Origin: Azonexus sp.
GTDB lineage: Bacteria > Pseudomonadota > Gammaproteobacteria > Burkholderiales > Rhodocyclaceae
Reading direction: 5' to 3'
Assembly (NCBI GenBank): GCA_031277255.1
Contig: JAITMS010000035.1
Location: 1-43,013, forward strand
DNA: 43,013 nt
The number at the start of each line of letters is the position of its first letter. The stretch's first letter is position 1. The position numbers and the translations under genes are program-made. The notes below the pieces were generated by a model. It was given only the letters and a program-made list of their open reading frames with translations. It was not told the origin of the DNA and searched no databases. This document shows positions 18,601-27,035 of this stretch, piece by piece.

Positions 18601-18954
18601 GGTACTTGGGGGTTGTCTGCACTGAGTCGGCTATCTGGTATTAATTTTGAGAAATTGTCCGATGAACAAAAGCGCCACATCAATTTGCTTCCGGCCATGA
18701 TTTATCACGGCGTCAAAACGGAGGAAGGCGTGTTGATGCGTATGAATGGCGTTCCTCGTTCCATCGCGGAAACCATGGGGGAGCGTTATCGCCAAGATGC
18801 TAAATCAACACAAAAAATATCTGTTCATGCGGTAAGGGACTTCATTGCTTCGGCGGAGATTGCTGTGTGGAATCGGGCAAGGCCAAAAAATTCTCCACTT
18901 TCTGCTAAAGATTATCGAGATATCTGGCGTATTTTGTCTGGTGTAGAGGGGTGA
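15673..18954 (+). CDS. hamB: HamB-like SF2 helicase of a Hachiman-type defence system
   Basis: An SF2 helicase of 1093 residues related to the Ski2/Hel308 type. Motif I is TSGGKT (337-342), motif II is DEAH (448-451), and the second RecA-like domain shows CATTTLAQGINFPV and motif VI NLAGRAGR (722-729). The first ~300 residues are helical and carry no family motif I recognise. The start overlaps the hamA stop (ATGA), so the two are translated together. The helicase would load on DNA and control the nuclease. Composition is AT-rich throughout, like hamA. A stand-alone repair helicase is less likely given its partner. Confidence 0.85.
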   Translation: MNLKQETLERLELHWAIAAISTDERQRASELAQANLVQRAVGHQLHLSIDDSAYTEDLLKRVALAYEMTAIEGLPAFLSQSPEQDDLRLQCIAGAWKAFGFRRLMSVPSASEERIFHVLHLASLAYCGDRWSDIRRWFADNKTAIAVPSVASQPWHLRLLYRLFDCWVRLLRKNGWDDLDRIREIVAGLREDQREYEKSSLNSGSNAEDRAMALRLIALYHWAKATEMLARYVLQGEPRGIHVVLDKHFEAATDAATVCGDASLEILMRWLHASSRQMVAGSLWWVAHSINSRVTRFVGSVTKQQAMFELLPPQRAALQEQGLLDAAATAVVIDLPTSGGKTLLAQFRILQALNQFAEQGGWVAYVVPTKALGNQITRRLRRDFSPIGIRVEQLTGAVEIDAIEETLLASTETGDARAFDILVATPEKLQLVIRNKRVSRPLSLMVMDEAHNMESEQRGLRIELLLATIKQECTGTNFLLLMPFVAHADALARWLANDPKAGRSISVGTSPWRPNEQLVGMFRVKADNSVRAGWRLEFESLLTTRKTIELAGTHPVGGVKPLNNIAKSKLLKANGEQNGFSLQAAAMATVFSSRGTSIAVGSDPRTTWSMARETIKTLPVIDPVPERIQLVQRFLAAEISPQFELIKMLSHGVGVHHAGLSDEIRSFIEWLTEEGDIKVLCATTTLAQGINFPVSSVFLAKPEYKLRNFPFVKKMATREFWNLAGRAGRMNQDSVGVVGIADANRANEVRQYVRDAAGELVSQLVSVVATLDQASDSDALLGVINTEQWEDYRCYVNHLVHEIGNLDRVIANVENSLRNTYGYRVLQESAEGLVRAQKLIEATKLYAHKIAGEPGRVALADNTGFSFEGVGRALHGIGELNRNLTTADFSVDRLFGNASGMSDLYGIMLKIPQLARSLEDITERGIEHQQLAAITRDWVDGKSIQEIALTYFRSDQDQTHAITEACKAVYRNLINNGTWGLSALSRLSGINFEKLSDEQKRHINLLPAMIYHGVKTEEGVLMRMNGVPRSIAETMGERYRQDAKSTQKISVHAVRDFIASAEIAVWNRARPKNSPLSAKDYRDIWRILSGVEG

Positions 18955-19009
18955 AAGCCATCGTCCTATGTGCACATACTCCATCAAGCACTGAGGAGCC
19001 ATCACACCC

Positions 19010-20707
19010 ATGCCCACACTAAACTGGATCGGTAAAGATGCCGTCGTCAAACACCACAAGGAAGTGCCTTATCGGTTGTTGGAGCCGGTGGCGGGGTTTT
19101 CTGGAGGGAATGCCGACAGCGGGAATTTGATTGTGCAGGGGGACAACCTTCATGCCCTGAAAGCCCTGTTGCCGCGTTATGCGGGGCGGGTGAAGTGCAT
19201 TTATATTGATCCACCGTACAACACGGGGAATGAAGGCTGGATTTATAACGACAATGTGAACAGCCCGGAGATTCGCAAGTGGCTGGGCGAAGTGGTCGGC
19301 AAGGAAGGCGAGACGCTGGATCGGCATGATCGCTGGTTGTGCATGATGTATCCGCGACTGGTGTTGTTGCGGCAGTTTTTGCGGGAGGATGGGGCGATTT
19401 TTGTTTCTATTGATGATGACGAGGTTCATCATTTACGCAGTCTGATGGATGAGATATTTGGTGTGAATCGTCGATTGACTACATTTGTATGGCGAACTGA
19501 TGGAAATTTCGATAATCAAGCAAAAATAAAAAATTGCCACGAATATGTTCTTGCGTATGCGATAAACCCTGACTGCTTCCCTCACCCAAAGGTAATAGAC
19601 CCGTCCGTGGGATCTGGTAGCAAACTTAACCGTGCTCAAATTCAAAATACGATTGTCAAAAATGGCCCTAAAAACCCGGTTAGCGAAGTTGTTCTTCCAA
19701 TAGGATTTCCAGCCAGTGTGCAGGAAGCGCACATACCGCCCCGTACCAACGCATGGCCGCACTACTTCAACAAAGCAATAATTGCAGAAGGCTGCTTGAC
19801 CAATGAAGTCACTGTGTCGAGCGGTTGGTCGTCCAAGGCGATTTTGCAGGATTTTATTGACTCAAATTTTCAACCTGTTCCCGATTCTAAAGGGCAACGT
19901 ACTCGCTTCGTCATAACGGGAACGGGGGCTATTGAGTCGATAAAAGATCGAGAGCAAGCAAGTCATGCCATAACGGTAATTAGCGGTGTAGGAAGCACAC
20001 AGTCTCAATCAATTGCTTTGTCAGAAATTGGTTTTAGTTTTCCATTCCCGAAGCCTGTTGATCTGATTCGGTATCTTATTTCCATGATTGATGGTAACGA
20101 ATTTCTGGTGCTGGATTCCTTCGCTGGTTCCGGCACTACCGCCCACGCCGTCCTCAAACAAAACCTTGATGACGGCGGCAATCGCCGTTTCATTCTCGTC
20201 GAGATGGATGAAAATATCGCAAAGAACGTCACCGCCGAGCGTGTGCGCCGTGTTGCAGAGGGCTACACCAATACCAAAGGCGAATCCGTCGCGGGTTTGG
20301 GCGGCGGCTTCCAGTTCTGTACTTTGAGCAAGGAGCCGCTGTTTTCCCCCGGCGGTCAGATTCGCGCCGATGTGCGTTTTGCGCAACTGGCGGAATTTGT
20401 CTGGTTTGCTGAAACAGGAACGGGCTTGCCTTCTCCCCAGCCCTCTCCCGCCAGCGGGAGAGGGCGTCAGGATTTGTCGCCTTTGCTAGGCATTCACGAA
20501 GGCCGCGCGATTTATCTGCTGTACAACGGCATCCTCAAGGATAAATCGGTGAATGGCGGCAATGTGTTGACTGGGCTGGTGCTGGAATGTCTGCCGCCTT
20601 TTGCTGGGCCGAAGGTGATTTATGCGGCGGCGTGCCGTTTGGGGCGTGCGCGGTTGGCGCGCGAGGGCATTACGTTCAAACAGACGCCTTACGCATTGGA
20701 GATTTGA
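19010..20707 (+). CDS. mod: Type III restriction-modification methyltransferase (Mod)
   Basis: A DNA adenine N6-methyltransferase of 565 residues, beta class: the catalytic DPPYNTG (67-73) comes before the SAM-binding DSFAGSG (369-375). The long region between them holds the target-recognition domain. Mod both marks host DNA and supplies site recognition for the Res subunit encoded three bases downstream. The ends of the gene are GC-rich, while about 19440-20090 is markedly AT-rich, as if the recognition domain was exchanged. Near the C-terminus (about residues 475-485) a GC-rich palindromic repeat is translated in frame as SPQPSPASGRGR. ATG 19010 has GAGGA 12 bases ahead. Confidence 0.92.
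   Translation: MPTLNWIGKDAVVKHHKEVPYRLLEPVAGFSGGNADSGNLIVQGDNLHALKALLPRYAGRVKCIYIDPPYNTGNEGWIYNDNVNSPEIRKWLGEVVGKEGETLDRHDRWLCMMYPRLVLLRQFLREDGAIFVSIDDDEVHHLRSLMDEIFGVNRRLTTFVWRTDGNFDNQAKIKNCHEYVLAYAINPDCFPHPKVIDPSVGSGSKLNRAQIQNTIVKNGPKNPVSEVVLPIGFPASVQEAHIPPRTNAWPHYFNKAIIAEGCLTNEVTVSSGWSSKAILQDFIDSNFQPVPDSKGQRTRFVITGTGAIESIKDREQASHAITVISGVGSTQSQSIALSEIGFSFPFPKPVDLIRYLISMIDGNEFLVLDSFAGSGTTAHAVLKQNLDDGGNRRFILVEMDENIAKNVTAERVRRVAEGYTNTKGESVAGLGGGFQFCTLSKEPLFSPGGQIRADVRFAQLAEFVWFAETGTGLPSPQPSPASGRGRQDLSPLLGIHEGRAIYLLYNGILKDKSVNGGNVLTGLVLECLPPFAGPKVIYAAACRLGRARLAREGITFKQTPYALEI
20429..20465. repeat. CTCTCCC-type palindrome inside mod
   Basis: CCCTCTCCCGC (20441-20451) and GCGGGAGAGGG (20454-20464) form an 11-bp stem inside an open reading frame. 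The word matches the intergenic palindromes at 3513-3716 and 42852-42893. It keeps the mod frame open, so the protein carries a repeat-encoded insert. Confidence 0.7.
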
Positions 20708-20710
20708 GCC

Positions 20711-23386
20711 ATGGCGGGTTTTATTCCGAAGGTTTATCAGCAACAGGTGCTGGAGAGTATCGAAACCTATTTTCGCGCCTGCCATGAATCGCCCAGTGCG
20801 TCGGTGGCGTTCAATGTCGTTACGGAACAGTTGTGGGGACGGGGGCTTGCTTATAACCCGCTTGCTGGTTTTCCGGCGGATATGCCGTATTTTTGTTTGC
20901 GGGTGCCAACTGGCGGCGGCAAGACCTGGTTGGCGGCCAAGAGCGTGGCGCTGGTGAATACGCATCTGCTGCGTAGTGAATATGGATTGATATTGTGGCT
21001 GGTTCCCTCCAAGGCGATTCGTGAACAGACTCTGAAGGCGCTCAAGAACGGGCAGCATCCTTATGCGCTGGCCTTGCGCGAGGCGGGCGCGGTGACGGTG
21101 CTTGATCTCGATGAAGCCAAGAGCGTGACACGAGCGACGCTGGATACGTCGACGACGGTGATTGTGGCGACGCGGCAGGCGTTTCAGGTGGAGGATGAGG
21201 AAAACCGCAAGGTCTATGAATCGAACGGCGCGTTGATGCACCACTTTGATGGCCTTGACGCCACGCAGCGCGCTGAATTATTGAACGATGGTGAAATAAC
21301 GCCTTGCTCGCTGGCCAATGTACTGCGTCTGCGCCGTCCTTTCGTGATTGTGGATGAGGCGCATAACAGCCGCACGGAATTGGCTTTCGATACGCTCGCC
21401 AAGTTCCGCCCCAGCGGCATGATGGAATTGACGGCAACGCCGGATACCGAGCGCACGCCGTCGAATGTGTTGCATAGCGTTTCGGCGGCGGAATTGAAAG
21501 CCGAGGAAATGATCAAGTTGCCGGTGGTGCTGGAAACGGAAGGCAACTGGCAACAATGTTTGGCCGACGCCATCGCTCGGCGCAATGCGTTGCAGCAGCT
21601 TGCCGATGATGAGCGGCGCCGTGGCGGCGCGTATTTGCGGCCCGTGATGCTGATTCAGGCGGAGCCGCGGCGGCAGGGTATCGAGACGCTGGATGTGGAA
21701 CGTGTGCGGCGCGAATTGATCGAGAATCACCGGATTCCCGCTGATGAGGTAGTGGTCGCCACCGGTGATGAACGCGGATTGGAGGATATTGACAGCGCCT
21801 ACGCCAAAGGGATTGCCGATGAGCGTTGTCCGGTCAAATTCGTCATTACGCAGCGAGCATTGGCCGAGGGTTGGGATTGCCCCTTTGCTTATGTGCTGGT
21901 GAGCATGGCGTCGCTGTCGTCGGCGACGGCGGTTGAGCAATTGCTGGGGCGGGTGTTGCGTCAGCCGGATGCTCGCCACCGGGCGGCGCAGGCGTTGAAT
22001 CAATCTTACGCTTTTGTCGTGTCGCGAAATTTTGCCGAGACGGCGGGCGCGCTGCGCGACCGGCTGGTGGCCGGGGCGGGCTTTGAGCGCAAGGAGGCGG
22101 CGGAGTTTGTCGCCGCTGGGCGCTCTGAGCAAGGGCGGCTTGATCTGGCGGCACATCCCGAACGTATCGTGGTGCATCCTGTTGCGATCAATTTGCCGGA
22201 AAAACCCGACCTGCGCGTTATTACCAGGCCGATCCGCGATAAAGTGAGTTGGGACGAAAAGTCCAAAACTCTGACGATTACCAAGCCGTTGACGGTTGAA
22301 GAAACGGCGGAACTGACCAAGACGGTGACGAGCGAACCGGCGCGGCAGGCGATTGAGCAGGCGGCGGAAGTGAGTCGCACGAGCGCCATCGAGTTTTTCC
22401 AGACGCCCGCCGAAGCGGGTGAACGCTTCGCCGTGCCACAACTGACGCTGCGGATGCAGGGGGAGTTGGCGCTTTTCGATGACGTGGAAGTACTGGAATA
22501 CCGCTGGGATTTGTCGCTTTACGATGCCGTGCCGACGCATGACGATCTTTTGGTATTGGGCGCGGCGTTCAAGATTGCGCAAGGCGGCGAGATCGACATT
22601 GACGCGGAATCGGGCAGGGTGGTGCAGCGTTTCATGCCCGATTTACAGCGCGATCTTGGTTTGGTCTATCAGCCGGAACATTGGGACGCGGTGCGGCTAG
22701 CCGCCTGGTTGTGCCGGAATTTGCCAGAAGCAACCATTACTCACGCGGCCAAACAAGCCTTTGTCTCCAGTTGGCTGGGCAGATTACTGGATCAACCCGG
22801 CTTTACGCTGGCGCGCATCAATCAACAGAAATTTCTTATCCGTAATCGCATCGAGCAGCGGATACGTGCACTGCATATTGCGGCGATTAAAACGGCGTAT
22901 CAGGAAACTTTGTTCGGCGATGGCAGGGAGGAGCGCGTTGCCGTCGATCCGGTTCATGCGTTCGTGTTCAACCCGCAGGCTTATGCGCCAGTGCGTGATT
23001 ATGACGGGCGTTATGGTGTGTTCGAGTTTCGCAAGCACTACCACGGTCGCATTGGCGATTTCGACAGCAGGGAGGAATTCGAGTGCGCTTGCGAGTTGGA
23101 CAAGTTGGCGCAACTTGGAAAAATCAAATACTGGATACGCAATCTGGTACGGCGTGAAGGCAGTTCATTTTTTCTGCAAAAGGCGGATGGAAAGTTTTAC
23201 CCGGATTTTCTTTGCGCCTTACCGGGGGATGTCGTGCTGGCCGTGGAATACAAAGGCGCTGACCGCTGGCTTGCCGCTGAAGATGACCGATTGATTGGCG
23301 GCGTATGGGAAGAAATGTCAGGCGGTCGTTGCCAGTTTGTCATGGTGAAGGACAAACGATGGGATTGGGTGGAGGCAAGATTGTGA
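20711..23386 (+). CDS. res: Type III restriction enzyme Res subunit (helicase-nuclease)
   Basis: An 891-residue subunit that translocates or switches on DNA with ATP and cuts unmodified DNA together with Mod. The helicase motifs are PTGGGKT (66-72), DEAH (215-218), TATPD and QLLGRVLRQ. The C-terminal nuclease is intact as PDF (831-833) followed by VEYKG (E846, K848). The gene follows mod by three bases. Base composition is closer to the host than that of hamAB, which suggests a separate origin. The gene ends 42 bases before mrpD, so it marks the right edge of the inserted block. Confidence 0.92.
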   Translation: MAGFIPKVYQQQVLESIETYFRACHESPSASVAFNVVTEQLWGRGLAYNPLAGFPADMPYFCLRVPTGGGKTWLAAKSVALVNTHLLRSEYGLILWLVPSKAIREQTLKALKNGQHPYALALREAGAVTVLDLDEAKSVTRATLDTSTTVIVATRQAFQVEDEENRKVYESNGALMHHFDGLDATQRAELLNDGEITPCSLANVLRLRRPFVIVDEAHNSRTELAFDTLAKFRPSGMMELTATPDTERTPSNVLHSVSAAELKAEEMIKLPVVLETEGNWQQCLADAIARRNALQQLADDERRRGGAYLRPVMLIQAEPRRQGIETLDVERVRRELIENHRIPADEVVVATGDERGLEDIDSAYAKGIADERCPVKFVITQRALAEGWDCPFAYVLVSMASLSSATAVEQLLGRVLRQPDARHRAAQALNQSYAFVVSRNFAETAGALRDRLVAGAGFERKEAAEFVAAGRSEQGRLDLAAHPERIVVHPVAINLPEKPDLRVITRPIRDKVSWDEKSKTLTITKPLTVEETAELTKTVTSEPARQAIEQAAEVSRTSAIEFFQTPAEAGERFAVPQLTLRMQGELALFDDVEVLEYRWDLSLYDAVPTHDDLLVLGAAFKIAQGGEIDIDAESGRVVQRFMPDLQRDLGLVYQPEHWDAVRLAAWLCRNLPEATITHAAKQAFVSSWLGRLLDQPGFTLARINQQKFLIRNRIEQRIRALHIAAIKTAYQETLFGDGREERVAVDPVHAFVFNPQAYAPVRDYDGRYGVFEFRKHYHGRIGDFDSREEFECACELDKLAQLGKIKYWIRNLVRREGSSFFLQKADGKFYPDFLCALPGDVVLAVEYKGADRWLAAEDDRLIGGVWEEMSGGRCQFVMVKDKRWDWVEARL

Positions 23387-23428
23387 TTTTACGGGCGTCG
23401 CGTAAGACATGGGAGGCATGATCCGTCC

Positions 23429-25039
23429 ATGATGACCCCCTGGCTGCATCACCTCCCCATTCTGCCCATTCTGCTGCCGATGCTGACCGGGGCACTGTTG
23501 CTGTTGTCGAGTGATAGTCGGCACGGGCCGCGTTTTTTGCTGGCGCTGGTTTCGACGCTGCTCCAATGCGCGGTCGCTTTTGCCCTGCTGGCGGTTGCCG
23601 ATGGTTGGGCGGCGGCGCCGTGGTCGGGGCCGATTGGTATCTACGCGCTGGGCAACTGGGCGCCGCCGTTTGGCATTGTGCTGGTCGTTGACCGGCTGGC
23701 GGCGGTGATGCTGGCCCTGACGGCGACGCTGGGGCTGGCGGCGCTGGTGTATTCCATCGCCCGTTGGGAAAAGGCGGGCGTGCATTACCTGCCCTTGTTC
23801 CAGTTTTTGTTGATGGGCTTGAACGGGACGTTTCTGACCGGCGATCTGTTCAACCTCTTTGTCTTTTTCGAGGTCATGCTGGCGGCGTCCTACGGTCTGG
23901 CGCTGCATGGTTCGGGCGGGCTGCGGGTGCGCGCCGGGCTGCATTACATTGTCGTCAATCTGCTCGCTTCGCTGCTTTTTCTCGTTGCCGCGGCGCTGAT
24001 GTACGGCGTGACCGGCACTTTGAATCTGGCCGAACTGCCGCCCGCCATCGCTACGCTCGATGCCGCTGACCGCCCCTTGTTCCACGCCGCCGCCGCTTTG
24101 CTCGGCGTTGTTTTTCTCATCAAGGCCGCGGCCTGGCCGCTTAATTTCTGGCTGCCCGCGACTTACAGCAACGCGGCGGCGCCAGTCGGGGCTGTTTTCG
24201 CCATTTTGACCAAGGTCGGGGTCTATGCGCTGTTGCGGCTGGGCGTGCTGTTTCAGGAAAGCGGCGTCGCTCCGGCGCCGTTTGGCGGCGATTGGGTGTT
24301 TTACTGCGGCCTGGTGACGATGGCCGCCGGTACGCTGGGCGTTTTGCAGGCGCAGAAGCTCGACCGGCTGGCGGCGTTTCTGGTCGTTGTGTCTTCCGGC
24401 ACCTTGCTGACGTCTTTCGGCTTTACCGGCACGCTGTTGACTGCGCCGGCCATTTATTATCTGGTCAGTTCGGTGCTCGGCAGCGGCGCGTTTTTCATGC
24501 TGGTTGAAATGGCTGAACGCAACCGCCCGCAGGGCGCGGATTTTCTCGCCATCAGCCAGGAGGCTTTCGGCATGGAGGCCGGGCCGCACGATAGCGAGCA
24601 CCCCGACGAAATGGTCGGGGTCGCCATTCCGGCGGCGGTGGTTTTTCTCGGCCTTGCCTTTGTCGCCTGCGTGCTGCTGTTGACCGGCTTGCCGCCGCTG
24701 TCCGGCTTTGTCGGCAAATTCGCCCTGCTTGGCGCTTCGCTCGCTTCGCTGCCGCAGGCTTCCGCGCTGCATGTCGGGATGTACATCGCGGCGCTTGTCA
24801 TCTCCGGCATGGCCGGTTTGATCGCCATGTCGCGCCTGGGCATCCGCGTTTTCTGGGATCTGGAGCGGCCAACGCCGCATCTGCAATGGCTGGAAGCCGG
24901 GCCAGTCGCCGCCCTGCTGCTGGCCTGCCTGTGGCTTTCGCTCGCGCCGGAGGGCATGATGGCCTACGCTGCCGCCGCGTCTGATTCGCTCTACGACGCC
25001 GGGGCTTATATTCACACCATCATCCCGTCGGCGCCATGA
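23429..25039 (+). CDS. mrpD: Mrp antiporter subunit D
   Basis: A proton-translocating membrane subunit of 536 residues related to NuoM/NuoN. The conserved glutamate lies in FFEVMLAASYG (E148) and the conserved lysine in FLIKAAAWPLNFWLP (K232). The start at 23429 has GGGAGG about 13 bases ahead. It no longer follows mrpC, and its expression may now depend on read-through from res or on a new promoter. Its stop overlaps the mrpE start (ATGA). Confidence 0.95.
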   Translation: MMTPWLHHLPILPILLPMLTGALLLLSSDSRHGPRFLLALVSTLLQCAVAFALLAVADGWAAAPWSGPIGIYALGNWAPPFGIVLVVDRLAAVMLALTATLGLAALVYSIARWEKAGVHYLPLFQFLLMGLNGTFLTGDLFNLFVFFEVMLAASYGLALHGSGGLRVRAGLHYIVVNLLASLLFLVAAALMYGVTGTLNLAELPPAIATLDAADRPLFHAAAALLGVVFLIKAAAWPLNFWLPATYSNAAAPVGAVFAILTKVGVYALLRLGVLFQESGVAPAPFGGDWVFYCGLVTMAAGTLGVLQAQKLDRLAAFLVVVSSGTLLTSFGFTGTLLTAPAIYYLVSSVLGSGAFFMLVEMAERNRPQGADFLAISQEAFGMEAGPHDSEHPDEMVGVAIPAAVVFLGLAFVACVLLLTGLPPLSGFVGKFALLGASLASLPQASALHVGMYIAALVISGMAGLIAMSRLGIRVFWDLERPTPHLQWLEAGPVAALLLACLWLSLAPEGMMAYAAAASDSLYDAGAYIHTIIPSAP

Positions 25040-25542
25040 ACCGCACCTTGAAACCGCCCCTGCTCGAAATCACGCTGCTCGCCGTGTGGCTGGTGGTCAA
25101 TGAGTCGCTGGCCTTGCACCAGTGGCTGATCGGCCTCGTTCTGGCGCTGCTGGCGGGCTATCTGGCGCGGCGGCTGCGGCCGCTGACGGCACAGCCGCGC
25201 CGCCTCGGCCTGGCTTTGCGGCTATGCTGGCATGTGCTGTGCGACGTGATCCGCTCCAATCTCGCCGTTGGCCGGATCATTCTGGGCGCAGTTCGCCAGC
25301 CGCCGCAAGTCGGCTTCATGCAAATCCCGCTCGATCTCACCGACCCGCACGGGCTGGCGGCGCTTTCGATCATCATCACGGCGACGCCCGGCACCGTTTT
25401 CGCGGGCCACGACCCGGAAAATAATGTGCTGACCCTGCATGTCCTCGATTTGCAGGACGAGGCAACCTGGCTCCACACCATCAAGGAACGCTACGAACGT
25501 CCGCTGATGGCGATTTTTCAAAGACCAGAGGTTCACCCATGA
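25036..25542 (+). CDS. mrpE: Mrp antiporter subunit E
   Basis: A protein of 168 residues with N-terminal membrane helices and a cytoplasmic tail, typical of MrpE/MnhE. Characteristic segments are DVIRSNLAVGRIIL, GFMQIPLDLTDPHGLAALSIIITATPGT and HVLDLQDEATW. Overlapping ATGA junctions link it to mrpD and mrpF. MrpE is needed for full antiport and complex assembly in studied bacteria. Confidence 0.95.
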   Translation: MNRTLKPPLLEITLLAVWLVVNESLALHQWLIGLVLALLAGYLARRLRPLTAQPRRLGLALRLCWHVLCDVIRSNLAVGRIILGAVRQPPQVGFMQIPLDLTDPHGLAALSIIITATPGTVFAGHDPENNVLTLHVLDLQDEATWLHTIKERYERPLMAIFQRPEVHP

Positions 25543-25820
25543 CCCCCCTCCTCGACTGGGCCATACACTTTGCCCTCGCCTGCTTCGCCACCGGCATGTT
25601 GTGCGCCGTCATCCGCCTCCTGCGCGGCCCGGCGGCGCAGGATCGCATTCTGGCGCTCGATACCCTCTACATCAACGGCATGTTGTCGATCCTCATGCTC
25701 GGCATCGGCATGGGTTCGGCACTCTATTTCGACATTGCGCTTCTGATCGCGCTGTTCGGCTTCGTCGGTTCGGCGGCAATGGCCAAATTCCTGCTGCGCG
25801 GCGAGGTGATCGAGCCATGA
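25539..25820 (+). CDS. mrpF: Mrp antiporter subunit F
   Basis: A protein of 93 residues with three membrane helices, the usual MrpF/MnhF size. RLLRGPAAQDRILALDTLYINGM is the conserved loop of the family. It overlaps mrpE and mrpG by four bases each. Confidence 0.95.
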   Translation: MTPLLDWAIHFALACFATGMLCAVIRLLRGPAAQDRILALDTLYINGMLSILMLGIGMGSALYFDIALLIALFGFVGSAAMAKFLLRGEVIEP

Positions 25821-26149
25821 ACCTGCCCGACATGTCGCCCTGGCTGGCCGCGCCCGCCGCCATGCTGCTGATCGCCGCCGGTTTGCTGGCCTTGGTCGGC
25901 TCGCTCGGCCTCTTGCGCCTCAATTCCTTCTACGCCCGCATCCACGCGCCGACCATGGGCAACACCCTGGGCGCGGGCTGCGCTCTGCTCGCCTCGATGC
26001 TCACCTCATCAGCCGCCGCCGGTCGCCCGGTGATCCATGAATTGCTGATTACCATTTTTTTGTTGCTCACCTCGCCGGTCACGACCATGCTCTTGATGCG
26101 CGCCGCCATCTTCCGCAATCCAACCGACCCTGAGGAGGAAACGCCGTGA
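25817..26149 (+). CDS. mrpG: Mrp antiporter subunit G
   Basis: A protein of 110 residues with three membrane helices. GSLGLLRLNSFYARIHAPTM and the TSPVTTMLLMRAAI segment are diagnostic of MrpG/MnhG. I chose ATG 25817 because it overlaps the mrpF stop; the open frame further upstream lies inside mrpF. Its own stop overlaps the GTG start of the next gene. Confidence 0.94.
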   Translation: MNLPDMSPWLAAPAAMLLIAAGLLALVGSLGLLRLNSFYARIHAPTMGNTLGAGCALLASMLTSSAAAGRPVIHELLITIFLLLTSPVTTMLLMRAAIFRNPTDPEEETP

Positions 26150-27018
26150 CCCGTATCCTCGCCGCCACCGATCTTTCCGCCGCCTCGCACAATGCGGTCA
26201 AGCGGGCCGCCCGGCTCGCCGCCGAACGCGATGGTCAATTACACCTCGCCCACGCCATCAGCCCCGGCCCGTTCGACGACATCCAGCGCCTGCTCGCCCC
26301 GGACAGCCCGCCGCTTGCCGTCGCCCTGGCCAACGACGCCAGCCGCCAGTTGCAGGACATCGCCCACGAACTCGCCCACACCGCCACCCATTGCCAGGTC
26401 ATTTTCGGCAAACCCGTCGACAGCCTGCTCGACCACGCCGACATCATCGCCGCCGATCTGCTGGTCGTCGGCTCGCGCGGCGAGGGTTTGCTGCGTCAAT
26501 TGACCATCGGCTCAACCGCGCTGCGCCTCTTGCGCAAAATGCGCTGCCCGGCGCTGATCGTCAAAAACCCAGCCGCCGCCCCCTACCGCCGCGCCCTCGT
26601 CGCCATGGATTTTTCCCCCGCCGCCCTGGCGGCGCTCCGTCTCGTCCGCCAGATCGCGCCAGAAGCCGAACAGGTGCTGCTCCACGCCATCGAAGTCCCC
26701 TTCGAGCGCAAGATGCACTACGCCGGCGTCAAACGCGCCATCATCCAGCAATACCGCAGCGAAGCGCAGATCAAGGCAATGCAGCAACTGCACCGGCTGG
26801 TCGAAATCGAACAACTGCCGCCCGCCGCCGCCCACCTTTTCGCCCTGCCCGGCAACCCGACCGATCTCATCCTGCAACAAGCCAGAGTTCAGGACTGCGA
26901 CCTCATCGCCGTCGGCAAACGCGGCCTCCACATCGTCGAAGAACTGCTGCTCGGCAGCACGACCCGACATCTGCTGGCGGAAGGCAAATGCGACGTGCTG
27001 GTGGCCAGCGACGGCTAG
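26146..27018 (+). CDS. Tandem universal stress protein (UspA family)
   Basis: A cytoplasmic protein of 290 residues with two UspA domains (about 1-143 and 147-290). Both keep the nucleotide-binding G-x2-G-x9-G-S/T pattern: GSRGEGLLRQLTIGST and GKRGLHIVEELLLGST. It starts with GTG inside the mrpG stop (GTGA), so it is translated as the last gene of the mrp operon. That suggests a stress-linked or nucleotide-sensing role tied to the antiporter, which is inference. Confidence 0.92.
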   Translation: MTRILAATDLSAASHNAVKRAARLAAERDGQLHLAHAISPGPFDDIQRLLAPDSPPLAVALANDASRQLQDIAHELAHTATHCQVIFGKPVDSLLDHADIIAADLLVVGSRGEGLLRQLTIGSTALRLLRKMRCPALIVKNPAAAPYRRALVAMDFSPAALAALRLVRQIAPEAEQVLLHAIEVPFERKMHYAGVKRAIIQQYRSEAQIKAMQQLHRLVEIEQLPPAAAHLFALPGNPTDLILQQARVQDCDLIAVGKRGLHIVEELLLGSTTRHLLAEGKCDVLVASDG

Positions 27019-27035
27019 CCACGCTTCACCTTTAA

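Noticed and set aside
23318-25015. Long minus-strand open frame opposite mrpD
   Set aside because: Shadow of mrpD; no recognisable protein features.
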